Both the position numbers and the translations under genes were made by a program. A stretch of DNA of 64,000 nucleotides, taken from the NCBI GenBank assembly GCA_021014325.1, contig CM037472.1, positions 29,288,234-29,352,233 on the forward strand, in the 5' to 3' direction. A model generated the notes under the pieces. The model was not told the DNA's origin, did not search any database, and saw only the letters and a program-made list of their open reading frames with translations. This document shows, in pieces, positions 1 to 11,552 of the stretch. The stretch is from Plazaster borealis. Taxonomy: Eukaryota; Echinodermata; Asteroidea; Forcipulatida; Labidiasteridae. How positions within the stretch are numbered: position 1 is the stretch's first letter; every line of letters starts with the position of its first letter.

Positions 1-881
1 ATTTCGTTCCCTCGAAATATTATTTCGTCCCCTCGAAATATCATTTCGTTCCCTCGAAATGTTATTTCGTTCCCACAAAATGATTTCGTTCCCTCGAAAT
101 AGCATTTCGTTCCCTCAAAATCATTTCATTCCCTCGAAATATTATTTCATGCCCTCGAAATAGTATTTCGTTCCCTCGATATAATATTTCGTTCCCACAT
201 AATAACTGATTTCATTCCCTCGAAATGTTATTACGTTCCCTCGAAATAACATTTCGAGGGAATGAAATAATATTTCGAGGAATATTTCGTTCCCTGGAAA
301 TAATTGAGAGGCTACGGAGGCTTTTATATGCCATTTAATTCCCAAGTATCATTACGAGATTGCTGTAAAAATAACAACCTCTTAATGTGTTTCTTTGGGT
401 TTTTTTTGGGGGGGGGGTTTGTTGCTGATAGTGTTTGCTTTGGGGTTTTTTCCCCGGGGGATTCAGGTCGTTTTCTTAATAATTAAATTGAAGTTGCATT
501 ATAGTCTCAAGTAGAGTGAGTAGAGAAAGGTTGATAGAATTCTGTATAAGTCTTAAGTTTTAGGCGTTCAAAGAAAAAATGAATAAACAAATTACAAGGG
601 ATAAAGATAAGATGCATTCTTGCCAACAAAAGGGCTGTCAATCAGTCTACTTGGCGTTCTATTATTTACTTCGCTAAATTAGGAAAGTTAGTGAAAGACG
701 ACACGATGTAGTTGTAATAGAATACGGAAAAGATACACTGAAATAATGATTTTAATATCCCAGAAATTCTCTTGGCATATCAAAGACTCCGTACCAGCTA
801 AATTATTTCGTTCCCTCGAAATATTATTTCATTTGAACGAAATAATTATATTTCGTTCCCTCAAAATAATATTTCATTCCC
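1..881. mobile_element. Foldback element copy A (partial)
   Basis: This block matches 3056-3994 in the same orientation, apart from indels. It opens inside an array of ~20-bp units of the form TTTCG-TTCCCT-CGAAA, each a small inverted repeat. The unique core begins near 300 (GAGAGGCTACGGAGGC...) and contains the same C/G/T homopolymers as the other copy. The left end lies outside the window. The right end stops abruptly at 881, next to retrotransposon sequence, so this copy is truncated. No coding capacity is seen; the short open frames here are repeat translations. Confidence 0.75.
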
Positions 882-888
882 AGAGTAC

Positions 889-1053
889 CGTCGGAACAGA
901 CGTCACATACTGCATGTTCCCAAACCATTGGAACCTGTCCTTGATGAGTTGATGCCTCATGATTGCAACCCTAAGGATCGTCAACAAACCAGGACCAGAC
1001 CTCATCGCTCATTGAACACTCCTGCATGGCACAAGGACTATGTCATGCAATAA
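889..1053 (+). pseudogene. Ty3/Gypsy-type pol C-terminal remnant
   Basis: A 54-codon open stretch ending in TAA at 1051 reads RTRPHRSLNTPAWHKDYVMQ at its end. The basic stretch followed by 'PAWxKDYV' and a stop is typical of the integrase tail of Ty3/Gypsy polyproteins. No start codon or upstream domain remains, because the 5' side is replaced at 881-889 by the foldback element. It lies about 300 bp upstream of a polypurine tract, as expected for the end of pol. The family is an inference from this short motif. Confidence 0.5.
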
Positions 1054-1358
1054 GAACTGAGATGTCATATACTCTGAACTTTGAACTCTGAACTCTGAAC
1101 TCTCATCCAAACCAATTAATCTTACGTCATATTGTTTCATGATTATACCAGGTGATTTGTGCAGAAAATGTGAATCACCTTATTCTAAAACTCTCAGTTA
1201 TAGTTAACTTGGAAAAGCTCAATACTTCAATATTTGTGGACTGAAGAAAACAAAATCCATTTAGTGATTTTTCGGTGGATATTGTAAAACAGTTTGATGA
1301 GATTCTGCGGAAGCTTATCAATACTCTCAAGATCAGTTAACAAGTTTGTTCTGTTTTA

Positions 1359-1740
1359 GAAAGGGGGAGATGTTGTATTGCGTTGTGTTATCATGAACTA
1401 CAAGTTGTTGTGTTATCATGAACTACAAGTTACTAGAGAATAAAGGGTTCGAAGACGGCCGCCCCCATTCACGAGCTAACAGTTAAACCAGGGGGGGGGG
1501 GGGCGGGGGTGGCAGACACGGAAAAAGAAAAAGGCGCCATCAACGTTGATACTCGTCTCATTCATGAGTATGCCTTACATGCATGCAGTCGAATCTCTAT
1601 TCATGCAGTCAGGTCGCAGCAATAAAGCGCTCTGATTGGTCCCAGGCTTCATACCAGGAAACGCAGCCTGTGTGTGTTACCCTGACTGCTCGGTATACCA
1701 TACCAACACCCACAAACTCCGGACGCCGACTGGTCAACAC
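1359..1740 (+). mobile_element. Polypurine tract and probable 3' LTR start
   Basis: A purine run (AGAAAGGGGGAGA, 1358-1370) is followed directly by TGTTGTATTGCG at 1371, the usual layout of PPT plus 5'-TG of a 3' LTR. An AATAAA lies at 1438. The LTR end is not defined because no 5' LTR is present for comparison; a TG...CA end near 1740 (TGGTCAACA) is only a guess. A 25-bp tandem duplication lies at 1382-1431. The position downstream of the pol tail at 889-1053 supports the reading. Confidence 0.45.
1382..1431. repeat. 25-bp tandem duplication
   Basis: Two exact copies of a 25-bp unit beginning GTTGTGTTATCATGAACTAC stand head to tail just inside the presumed LTR. Confidence 0.85.
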
Positions 1741-2019
1741 ATGAAACCGATAACGGAAGTTACTATTTAATTCGAACGTTACATTTTGAAAATCATAAAA
1801 ATCGATTGGGTAGAATGGGTGAATTTGTTTTTAAAAACTTCACAATGTTAGAAAACTATACATTTAAACAAGAACTTGAAAAATCTCAGAGGTAGAATGG
1901 TCAAATTTTTCACTTCCGTCCCGTTTTGTGACACTGTTTTAGGGGTGTCGAAATTTTTGTTCGAAGCAATATTATACATTGATTAACGGTATGGTGCTGT
2001 TGTCTGGCCATGCGCCTGA

Positions 2020-2230
2020 TGTTGGAGGGACGAATGTATTTTCAAAATAGTCTTGTCGAAATATTTGTCAAATATTTGCATTTTATTCCACTCCAAAAAC
2101 CTGACAAATAAACTATACATATATAATTGGTAAAATACTGCCTTACTTTTATCTAATTTAATCCATTCGTATTAGTGTAAAATTTAAGCACCCCTATTAT
2201 TTTAATGGTACGCTCACACAGCATCGGGGA
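2020..2230 (+). repeat. Dispersed repeat R1, copy 1
   Basis: About 210 bp is nearly identical to 5048-5265 in direct orientation; both contain TTTGCATTTTATTCCACTCC. It has no coding capacity and its element class is unknown. The stretches 1740-2020 and 2230-2945 show nothing recognisable. Confidence 0.8.
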
Positions 2231-2951
2231 AAGAATTGCGCAATATCGTTTTTAATGTCCAAAAGTCTATTTGAATCGTGGAACTTTGTGTTTTTCTTTG
2301 ACTCGAACATCATCACTCGACGTGGCTGGATCACTGCATTTAGTTGATAGGGGTGTTTTTTGCAAAATATATGGTGACTGGTGTGCATGCCAAAAATGCT
2401 AATACTTCGTTAAAAACAATTAAAAAAAAATAGGACTACAGAACATTATCACTCAACACATCGGTAAAAGGGTCTCATGTCTTTTTTTGTAAAATGATGT
2501 ACAGGAATATCTTGACGAATCAAGTTTCATGAATTTTCTTGTCATCATTTAAACTATGTTCAATATTTCTTTATAATGTCTGTAATCTACTCTACATTTT
2601 ATGCGACTTAATTTATTTCAATGAAATTGATTTATTACTCCCAATTACTGCAAGGTTTTTGTTTTAAACCTCTTGCTTCCTGCCACTTCATACGAAGTGG
2701 ACTTTTGTCCCCCTACAATGTAAATGAATGATCCCATTTCTGGCTGTGCACTCGAGCCTCACCACAGTCAGCTCACACAGTGTGAGGGATTATCTGCACG
2801 AAACGGGGCCGAAGTTCTTCATTGTCAGGTAATTTAAAATCCAGGACAAGAGAGACATGGGTACGTCACAGTGGTCTAATAGTTTTCTGAATTAGTATAT
2901 GCATAGAGTAAGGACAGAGTATGTGGCTGAATAGTGTTAAATGCTGAAGAG

Positions 2952-4374
2952 TACGGAGCCCCTAAAGGGACAGGTAAAATAAAATTTGAAAAGGTAAAAA
3001 AAATGTTGAAATTATTTCGTTCCCACGAAATATTATTTCATTCCCTCGAAATATTATTTCGTTCCCTCGAAATATTATTTCGTCCCCTCGAAATATCATT
3101 TCGTTCCCTCGAAATGTTATTTCGTTCCCACAAAATGATTTCGTTCCCTCGAAATAGCATTTCGTTCCCTCGAAATCATTTCATTCCCTCGAAATATTAT
3201 TTCATTCCCTCGAAATAGTATTTCGTTCCCTCGATATAATATTTCGTTCCCACATAATAACTGATTTCATTCCCTCGAAATGTTTTTTCGTTTCATTCCC
3301 TCGAAATAACATTTCGAGGGAATGAAATAATATTTCGAGGGAACGAATTGATATATTATTTCGTGGGAACGAAATATTATTTCGTTCCCTGGAAATAATT
3401 GAGAGGCTACGGAGGCTTTTATATGCCATTTAATTCCCAAGTATCATTACGAGATTGCCGTAAAAATAACAACCTCTTAATGTGTTTCTTTGGGTTTTTT
3501 TTTTTTTTTTTTTTTTTGGGGGGGGGGGGGGTGTTGGTGTTGTTGTTTGCTTTGGGGTTTTTTCCCCGGGGGATTCAGGTCGTTTTCTTAATAATTAAAT
3601 TGAAGTTGCATTATAGTCTCGAGTAGAGTGAGTAGAGAAAGGTTGATAGAATTCTGTATAAGTCTTAAGTTTTAGGCGTACAAAGAAAAAATGAATAAAC
3701 AAATTACAAGGGATAAAGATAAGATGCATTCTTGCCAACAAAAGGGCTGTCAATCAGTCTGCTTGGCGTTCTATTATTTACTTCGCTAAATTAGGAAAGT
3801 TAGTGAAAGACGACACGATGTAGTTGTAATAGAATACGGAAAAAGATACACTGAAATAATGATTTTAATATCCCAGAAATTCTCTTGGCATATCAAAGAC
3901 TCCGTACCAGCTAAATTATTTTGTTCCCTCGAAATATTATTTCATTTGAACGAAATAATTATATTTCGTTCCCTCAAAATAATATTTCATTCCCACGAAA
4001 TAACTTATTTCGTCCCCTCGAATTAATATTTCGAGGGAATGAAATAATATTTTGAGGGGACGAAATAATATTTTGAGGGAACGAAATAATATTTCGAGGG
4101 AACGAAATAGTATTTCGAGGGAATGAAATAATATTTCGAGGGAATGAAATGATTTCGTTCCCTCGAAATGCTATCGAGGAAACGAAATCATTTCGTGGGA
4201 ACGAAATAACATTTTGAGGGAACGAAATGATATTTCGAGGGAATGAAATAATATTTTGAGGGCACGAAATAATATTTCGAGGGAATGAAATAATATTTCG
4301 AGGGAACGAAATAATTTCAACATTTATTTTACCTTTTCAAATTTTATTTTACCTGTCCCTTTAGGGGCTCCGTA
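2952..4374. mobile_element. Foldback element copy B (complete)
   Basis: A 1,423-bp element has inverted ends: the left starts TACGGAGCCCCTAAAGGGAC and the right ends in its complement, followed inward by matching AT-rich sequence. It is flanked by the 6-bp direct repeat GAAGAG (2946-2951 and 4375-4380), a likely target-site duplication. Inside each end lies an array of ~20-bp TTTCG..CGAAA units, forward at about 3015-3300 and inverted at about 4020-4315. The ~650-bp centre carries no convincing gene. It looks like a non-autonomous foldback transposon; the superfamily is not identified. Confidence 0.75.
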
Positions 4375-4589
4375 GAAGAGAAATCAAAACACATAACTCT
4401 AGCTGAATTATCACAGCAAACTCGTTCCAAGTGAGTTTATAATTTATCCCCTACTAGCATCGCTACAACTGCGATTTCCCCGAACTAGTGCATTGGGTCC
4501 AGAAAGCCAGATACAAAATCAAACAAAACATTTTTAAACAATCTTTCGCACACTTTCATTGGTTGGTATGGCTGTTAAAATGCCCTGAG

Positions 4590-5030
4590 ATCATTCATGC
4601 ATGTAATAATAGAATTCTTTGGGATAGGAATAATACCTGAGCACTTCCAAAGTTGTGGAATAGTCCCGGGTACTAAAAGATAAGTTAAACATAACAGTAA
4701 AATTTCTAGAAAGCTGACTCGAACATGATTGTAAAACCTTTGCGGAAATTCCATCTGGTCCAGCGGCCTTAATAGATGTATTTAAATTTTTAAACTGACG
4801 GCACACGTCTTGTTCAGAAACATTTAGCTCATAGGGATCTAAATCCCTATAGTATACCATGAATGTTATCAACTTCAACATGGAAATCACACTGATCAAA
4901 ACGGTTATAAAATTCATTCAACTGATTTGCATATTCAACGGATGTGTCTGGCAATTGTCTATTTTTCTTGGATTCGTACGAATACCATAAGTCTCATTCC
5001 CTCCCACACCTTTTTCATCTTCCTGAGTCA
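4590..5030 (-). pseudogene. CR1/Rex1-like LINE reverse transcriptase remnant
   Basis: The minus strand reads LPDTSVEYANQLNEFYNRFD (upstream frame) and then, after frameshifts, VCRQFKNLNTSIKAAGPDGI. The 'KAAGPDGI' block and the 'LNxFYxRFD' block before it are conserved near the N-terminal part of the reverse transcriptase of CR1/Rex1/jockey-type non-LTR retrotransposons. The frame is broken several times and there is no catalytic YxDD region. It is a short dead fragment. Confidence 0.65.
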
Positions 5031-5047
5031 GAACATGTGTTAAAGCA

Positions 5048-5265
5048 TATGGTTGAAGGGACATATGCATTTTCAAAATAGTCTTGTCCAGATATTTGTC
5101 AAATATTTGCATTTTATTCCACTCCAAAAACCTGACAAAATAAACTATACATATATAATTGGTAAAATACTGCCTTACGTTTATCTAATTTAATCCATTC
5201 GTGTTAGTGTAAACATTAAACACCCCTATTTTTTTAATGGTACGTTCACACAGCATCAAGGTCGT
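5048..5265 (+). repeat. Dispersed repeat R1, copy 2
   Basis: This is the direct copy of 2020-2230 with a few substitutions and small indels. It abuts the LINE fragment on its left. The ~340 bp from 5265 to the minisatellite show nothing recognisable. Confidence 0.8.
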
Positions 5266-5603
5266 CAACACACTGAGCACTGAGGCCCTTTTCGAAACGA
5301 CCGGCTTCGGCTTTGGATTCGGCTCCGGCTCCGTTCTCTCGTCTGAATCCCTGAACGCATAGCACGCGTCTAGTCAAAACAACTGAGGGGCCTAGCTAGC
5401 ATGCGCTATGTTGTTGACGTATACCCTGCACGATATGCGGAAAGAAATTTTACTACAGGGGCCGAGTAGGATTCTACTCTACTCATTGGACTGTGTGCTT
5501 TCTGCCCTACTCCATATACAGTGTACTATAAGTCAAACGGAGGGCTAGGGCGCCCTCTCCCTTAGATCATAGTTTACAGGTCGAAGTACTACCCGGCCGG
5601 CTG

Positions 5604-6480
5604 CTCAATGCTAAAGCATAGGGGAATAATCGTACTCAATGCTAAAGCATAGGGGATAATCCTACTCAATGCTAAAGCATAGGGCAAGAATGCTACTCAA
5701 TGCTAAAGCATAGGGGAAGAATCCTACTCAATGCTAAAGCATAGGGCAAGAATCCTACTCAATGCTAAAGCATAGGGCAAGAATCCTACTCAATGCTAAA
5801 GCATAGGGCAAGAATCCTACTCAATGCTAAAGCATAGGGCAAGAATCCTACTCAATGCTAAAGCATAGGGCAAGAATCCTACTCAATGCTAAAGCATAGG
5901 GCAAGAATCCTACTCAATGCTAAAGCATAGGGCAAGAATCCTACTCAATGCTAAAGTATAGGGCAAGAATCCTACTCAATGCTAAAGTATAGGGCAAGAA
6001 TCCTACTCAATGCTAAAGCATAGGGGAAGAATCCTACTCAATGCTAAAGCATAGGGCAATAATCCTACTAAATGCTAAAGCATAGGGCAAGAATCCTACT
6101 CAATGCTAAAGCATAGGGCAAGAATCCTACTCAATGCTAAAGCATAGGGCAAGAATCCTACTCAATGCTAAAGCATAGGGCAAGAATCCTACTCAATGCT
6201 AAAGCATAGGGCAAGAATCCTACTCAATGCTAAAGCATAGGGCAAGAATCCTACTCAATGCTAAAGCAAAGGGCAAGAATCCTACTCAATGCTAAAGCAT
6301 AGGGCAAGAATCCTACTCAATGCTAAAGCATAGGGCAAGAATCCTACTCAATGCTAAAGCATAGGGCAAGAATCCTACTCAATGCTAAAGCATAGGGCAA
6401 GAATCCTACTCAATGCTAAAGCATAGGGGAAGAATCCTACTCAATGCTAGAGCATAGGGCTAGAATCCTACTCAATGCTA
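5604..6480. repeat. 31-bp minisatellite, about 28 copies
   Basis: The unit is 31 bp (core CTCAATGCTAAAGCATAGGG) repeated head to tail about 28 times. Copies are highly uniform; the outer copies at both ends differ most (29-31 bp, GGGG for GGGC). Each unit contains the short dyad ATGCTAAAGCAT. There is no unique spacer between units, so it is not a CRISPR-like array. Confidence 0.95.
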
Positions 6481-6867
6481 ATTAGCATATGCATGAATCC
6501 GACTCAAGGCAATGCAAATTAAAGGGGAAAAAATTAATTCAATTCAATTTAAAACAGGTTTTATTGAAAAACCGTCATCCATCGCATCAGTTTATTCAGA
6601 ACTGAATTCCTATAACATCTAACAATCACATTAAGTATCAAACAAATTAAAAGTTTGCCTTTAAACGTGTCATAAAAGTAGAAAGTGCTTATAGTGCTTC
6701 CAACTTTGAATTTGTGTAAGTATTTAAACCTTTTTTTCTTAAGAAAATCGTCTGACCATGGTCCAATTTCATTGCTCACTTTCAGTTATGTATCCCAAAA
6801 ACGTATTTATCTAAAATGTATTGTACATTGTATAATATTCAGTTTGTGAGAATTGATTTGTTTTCTA

Positions 6868-7219
6868 CAGGTTTGGTAATTATCAAAGACCAGTTTTCTC
6901 ACTTGGTGTATCCCAACATATGCATATCAACAAGCCCGTGAAAATTTGGGCTCAATTGGTCATCGAAGTTGCAAGAAAATGATGAAAGAAAAAACACCCT
7001 TGTACAAATTTGTGTGCTTTCATATACGAATAAAAGGCTTCATCAGGCCTCAAGTCTTTTATTATTTTAGTAAGAAATTACCTCTTTCTCAAAAACTACG
7101 TTACTCCAGAGGGAGTCGTTTCTCACAATGTTTTATACTATCAACAGCTCTCCCATTGCTCGTTTAACCAAGTCAGTTTTTATGCTAATATATATTGAGT
7201 AATTACCAAACGTGTACAT
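6868..7219 (+). mobile_element. TTAA MITE family 1, copy 1
   Basis: About 350 bp is homologous to the copies at 8220, 8806 and 39009. Its outer termini have decayed, but the subterminal GTTTGGTAATT.../...AATTACCAAAC inverted repeat is present. It is non-coding. The AT-rich stretch 6481-6867 shows nothing recognisable. Confidence 0.8.
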
Positions 7220-8219
7220 TTTGTTGCAATGGAAGCTAAAGATCGACAGCCGCTGTTGAACTTTGGCAAAAGACCATCACTTGCTACAAACTTTAATCTC
7301 TCCTGCCATGTTTAATTCACATGTTCCCTGCAGGGTACATCCCCTGAATGTCACACAATTCAGTTTTCTGTCACTAATTACTTTCTACATGAGATGCATA
7401 AAAAGGTTTTAAGATGCGAATAACACTATGATACTCTGAAGAGCATTGTATGGAAAAGAGATTTAAAAATTGTTTTGATTTAATGATTTACCTATGAACT
7501 TTGGTCATTGGTATCAAAACATATTATAAAACATTATAAAAATGTTCTGGTAGCATGGAAACTGTTTTATGAAACCAAAAATTAGAAAATAATTACTTAA
7601 ATATGCATAATATTATTGAGTTTTTTGAAATGCTTGTTACATGTACAAATTGATTAACATTAATTGCAACTTGAACAAAACTCATATACAATTATAATTT
7701 TGTGGTATTCACATCAAAAGTAATATTTTGACAAGGGTATAATTGTTTTTTGTAAACTTTTGCTGTTTCCCAAAAACTGAAATGAGGTTTCTGTCCCACA
7801 ATATTAAAAAGCTGTCTATCAGCATACATTGTAAGTTACAAAACAAAGAGAAACATTTGACCAGCAAAGCCAGATACCAGCCAAAATGTCACTTGAAGCA
7901 TATAATGGTATATGACAGGTTCACCAATGATTTTTACTTAGCCAGTATTAGTAATATTATTGAGCAATGATTGTTTTCTCATGCAACTCTACGGAATTCT
8001 TTCATTCTCAATTTACTCAGTGGTATTATTACATACCCCTTCACACAAAATTGTACATTGTAATCAACACTAACAATAACGCTGTGTAAACACTTTGAAA
8101 TCTGCCCAAAAAATTCAGTGCTTTTATACAAAGTTTACACTTAATTTGTACTTCGTCAAAGTATTTTGTACCATTGTACATTGGAATTACTTGACTTCCT
8201 GTATTCCAATCACATTTAA
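7220..8219. other. AT-rich stretch with no recognised feature
   Basis: About 1 kb of AT-rich sequence lies between two MITEs. I see no exon-like open frame with splice sites, RNA gene or repeat structure. Confidence 0.5.
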
Positions 8220-8591
8220 AGGCACTGAACACGTTTGGTAATTGTCAAAGACCAGTATTCTCACTTGGTGTATCCCAACATATGCATAAAATAACAAGCC
8301 TGTGAAAATTTGGGCTCAATTGGTCATCGAAGTTGCAAGAAAATGATGAAAGAAAAAACACCCTTGTTGTACAAATTTGTGTGCTTTCAGATAGGAATAA
8401 AAGGCTTCTTGCAAGAATTTTTATCACTATTTTAGTGAGAAATTACCTCTTTCTCAAAAACTACGTTACTTCAGAGGGAGTGGTTTCTCACAATGTTTTA
8501 TACTATCAACATCAGCTCTCCGTTGCTTGTTACGTAGTAAGTTTTTATGCTAATATATATTTTGAGTAATTACCAAACATTCACAGTGCCT
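8220..8591 (+). mobile_element. TTAA MITE family 1, copy 2
   Basis: Ends are AGGCACTGAACACGTTTGG and a partial complement (...CAGTGCCT), each flanked by TTAA (8216-8219 and 8592-8595). TTAA duplication is the hallmark of piggyBac-type transposition. No transposase is present, so the element is non-autonomous. Confidence 0.85.
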
Positions 8592-8805
8592 TTAACATGC
8601 TTTGGTCATAAATTGTGGAAATCAGCCACAATTTAGCAATGGTTTGATCATGGGCTACAACAGTTTGCATGTCTTAAGTACCTGTAAACATCTAAAATAA
8701 ACCAATAATACCAAAACAACAGTCACACTACACAATAAAAACACAATGCAAACCAATCAAATGCCAAAGATATTTTCGATCCACTGCTCTTCTTATCTCT
8801 GTTAA

Positions 8806-9179
8806 AGGCACTGAACACGTTTGGTAATTTTTAAAGACCAGTATTCTCACTTGGTGTATCCCAACATATGCATACAATAACAAGCCTGTGAGAACTTGGG
8901 CTCAATTAATTTGTCATTGAAGTTGCAAGAAAATGATGAAAGAAAAAACACCCTTGTTGTACAAATTTGTGTGCTTTCAGATAGGAATAAAAGGCTTCTT
9001 GCAAGAAGTCTTTTATTATTTTAGTGAGAAATTACCTCTTTCTCAAAAACTACGTTACTTCAGAGGGAGTCGTGTCTCACAATGTTTTATACTATCAACA
9101 GCTCTCCGTTGCTCGTTACCAAGTAAGTTTTTATGCTAAAATAAATATTTTGCGTAATTACCAAACGTGTACAGTGCCT
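8806..9179 (+). mobile_element. TTAA MITE family 1, copy 3
   Basis: Full-length copy in the same orientation as the one 0.2 kb upstream. Its termini AGGCACTG...CAGTGCCT are flanked by TTAA at 8802-8805 and 9180-9183. It is non-coding. Confidence 0.87.
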
Positions 9180-11010
9180 TTAAAGAGGATGGGCCATGGT
9201 GAATGAAGTTGATGTTATTTATTAGTTTTCTGCTTTCTATAATTCTTACATCGGACACACTTCTCTTTTGTGACATGTAAACCTTTTTTTTTTAAAAAAC
9301 AACTCCTAGCATGGCCCAACCTCTTTCAGAACCCTGTTAGTGGTACATACAAGTAAAATGCAAATCGGAAGCAGCCTGCTTGTCTACATTAACGCAGCTC
9401 TGGTGAAACCACCGTGTGCAGTCATCACATTGAATCCAAGACACCGGTTGTTTCTGTTAAAATTAAATTGAAATCCATAATATATCAAGATAAATGGCAG
9501 ATTTTTGGTAACTGAAAACAGCACATTTTTTCAAATCATGTCGTTTGCCTTTTTTATCTAACCATTGAAAATTTCTACGAATTTGGAGCTCATCTTTTTT
9601 GGAAAACCTGTTGTACGACAAATAATACTTTTTAATTTATCATGTGTACATCATTATGTTGATTGTGATTGTTGTACCAAAATCAGCTTTTTGCACTTTT
9701 AGCGGTGGGCAGGTACAATTTCCACGGAGATTAAAGCATTTCAGATTTCAATGTTTCACAGGATGATTGGTATACGTATCGACTTTAAAGAACAGTAAGC
9801 TTTCCGGTTGAAACTGATCCATTTTGTTATCATTACACAAAAGCTGTATCATACCTATAAAAAGGCACACTACATAAAAGACGATACAAACACGTACACG
9901 TATGTATTTTTTTAATGGCACATAGCCATATTTTTATTGGACACCATCATTGACATAGTTTCGCTCTCAAAAATGTTTTTAATTTTTTTTTAATGAACTT
10001 AATGTGTTTTCCATTTCCTACTGTCACACATGTAAGGACTGTATCTCTTGTAAAATGGGTGCAGGACAAAGCTAAAGTTGACACTGAGAGCTGCTCTTCA
10101 ACAAATGTGAAAATTGTCAGTTTTCTCCCTTACCTTTAAATTCAGTTGTCCGGGAATTCTCTTCAGTGCACAGGTCATACACTTATAACAAATGTTCTGT
10201 GACATATAAAAACAATTATTGTTTTTCATACATCCGAAAAAAATAGTTGTTTGCATTACATATTAAAATAAAATTCAAATTGCATGGTTTGAAATTATTT
10301 AATGATTATCTTGGGGATAAAAGTGTGCAGAGCCTACACGTACCAGGTAAAATGAACGGCAATGGTAAGGAGGAAAAAAAATTAAAAATACAGATTTACA
10401 TATACCTAACCTTACATGGTATAAAGATAATGATGGCAAAAAACTTTCCTTGAAATATTTCTGCCTGAAGTGTTATCATTTTGAAATAATAAATTAAATA
10501 AGATGTAAAATTCGTAATTAGTACAAAAATGCTTAATAGGTTTTTACTGTTTTCTTGCAAATTAAACAACGAAAACAGCTGACATTTTCACAGGTTGGTT
10601 TTATTTCAAGTATCTTGATTTGTGCAAAGAATAGATAATATTTGCAGTCATTTTACTAATGCTGAGCTTGGGCTTTAAGGGGAGGTCAGTTAACTGTGCT
10701 CATACCCCTATCCAACCAGTATATCGGCACAATTAACACATTCATCATTTTTTATTTGTAACTGCTTACATTGTCAGCATACATAATGTAGATTTGACAA
10801 AAGATTTCTCCACACAATAAAATAAATCAAGCAGTGACACGATATACCTAGAAAATATTTTGCATCACGCCATCATAGGTATGACAGGAAATATCAATAT
10901 TTCATTTATGTTTCATCATGTCATTCTTGCATCGGGGGATAGAACAATTAATTTTCTGGCCCTTCAACTGATAAGCACTGTTTATTCACAGTGCTGCGAA
11001 GCCAGTGTTT
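9180..11010. other. Intergenic stretch, mostly unrecognised
   Basis: AT-rich sequence without a supported gene. Part of it (about 10,320-10,680) weakly resembles the central part of the TTAA MITE family at 58,069, for example around ACATGGTATAAAGATAATGA. I see nothing else. Confidence 0.4.
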
Positions 11011-11153
11011 GGAAAAAATTTCCTTATCCGGCCGCCACTTTTTCACTCATTCTAAAGCAATATCTCATTTGAGTAAATATAAACAGATAAAGATACTTAC
11101 TATTTTATTTCATAATGAATGAAAAAGTGGCGGCCGGATACGGAAATTTTTCC
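11011..11153. repeat. Short inverted repeat
   Basis: Arms of ~40 bp around the motif CCGGCCGCCACTTTTTCA (left) and its complement (right, 11116-11153) face each other across ~65 bp. It directly abuts the longer hairpin that follows. Confidence 0.8.
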
Positions 11154-11155
11154 GA

Positions 11156-11552
11156 AAGCGAAAGTGGACTTCACAGGTGAATGCTAGTCAATATGTAGTC
11201 TTGTATATTTCAAGAGTGAAAATCCTCAAGTCGGTAATGAAACGCTTGTTACCATTGCGTTTTGAACAAGTGTTGGCCTTGCGATGTCCAGTGTTTTTGA
11301 GCATTTTTTGGCATAAGCAGCATGATCATAAGTCACACGCAAACCAGACAACATGTTATTGTTATGAAGTTCTTTTGAACACCAGTTAAGTAGGCCAAAA
11401 AATGCTCAAAAACACTGGACATCGCAAGGCCAACACTTGTTCAAAACGCAATGGTAACAAGCGTTTCATTACCGACTTGAGGATTTTCACTCTTGAAATA
11501 TACAAGACTACATATTGACTAACATTCACCTGTGAAGTCCACTTTCGCTTCC
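11156..11552. repeat. Long near-perfect hairpin, ~157-bp arms
   Basis: The left arm (11156-11312) and right arm (11394-11552) are almost perfect reverse complements, beginning AAGCGAAAGTGGACTTCACA and separated by an ~80-bp loop. The transcript would form a long double-stranded RNA. It has no coding capacity; a recently folded transposon copy is the simplest explanation. The ~650 bp after it (11553-12208) hold nothing I recognise. Confidence 0.85.

Noticed and set aside
5604..6480. CRISPR-like array
   Set aside because: The repeats are directly adjacent with no unique spacers, in a eukaryotic genome; it is a minisatellite.
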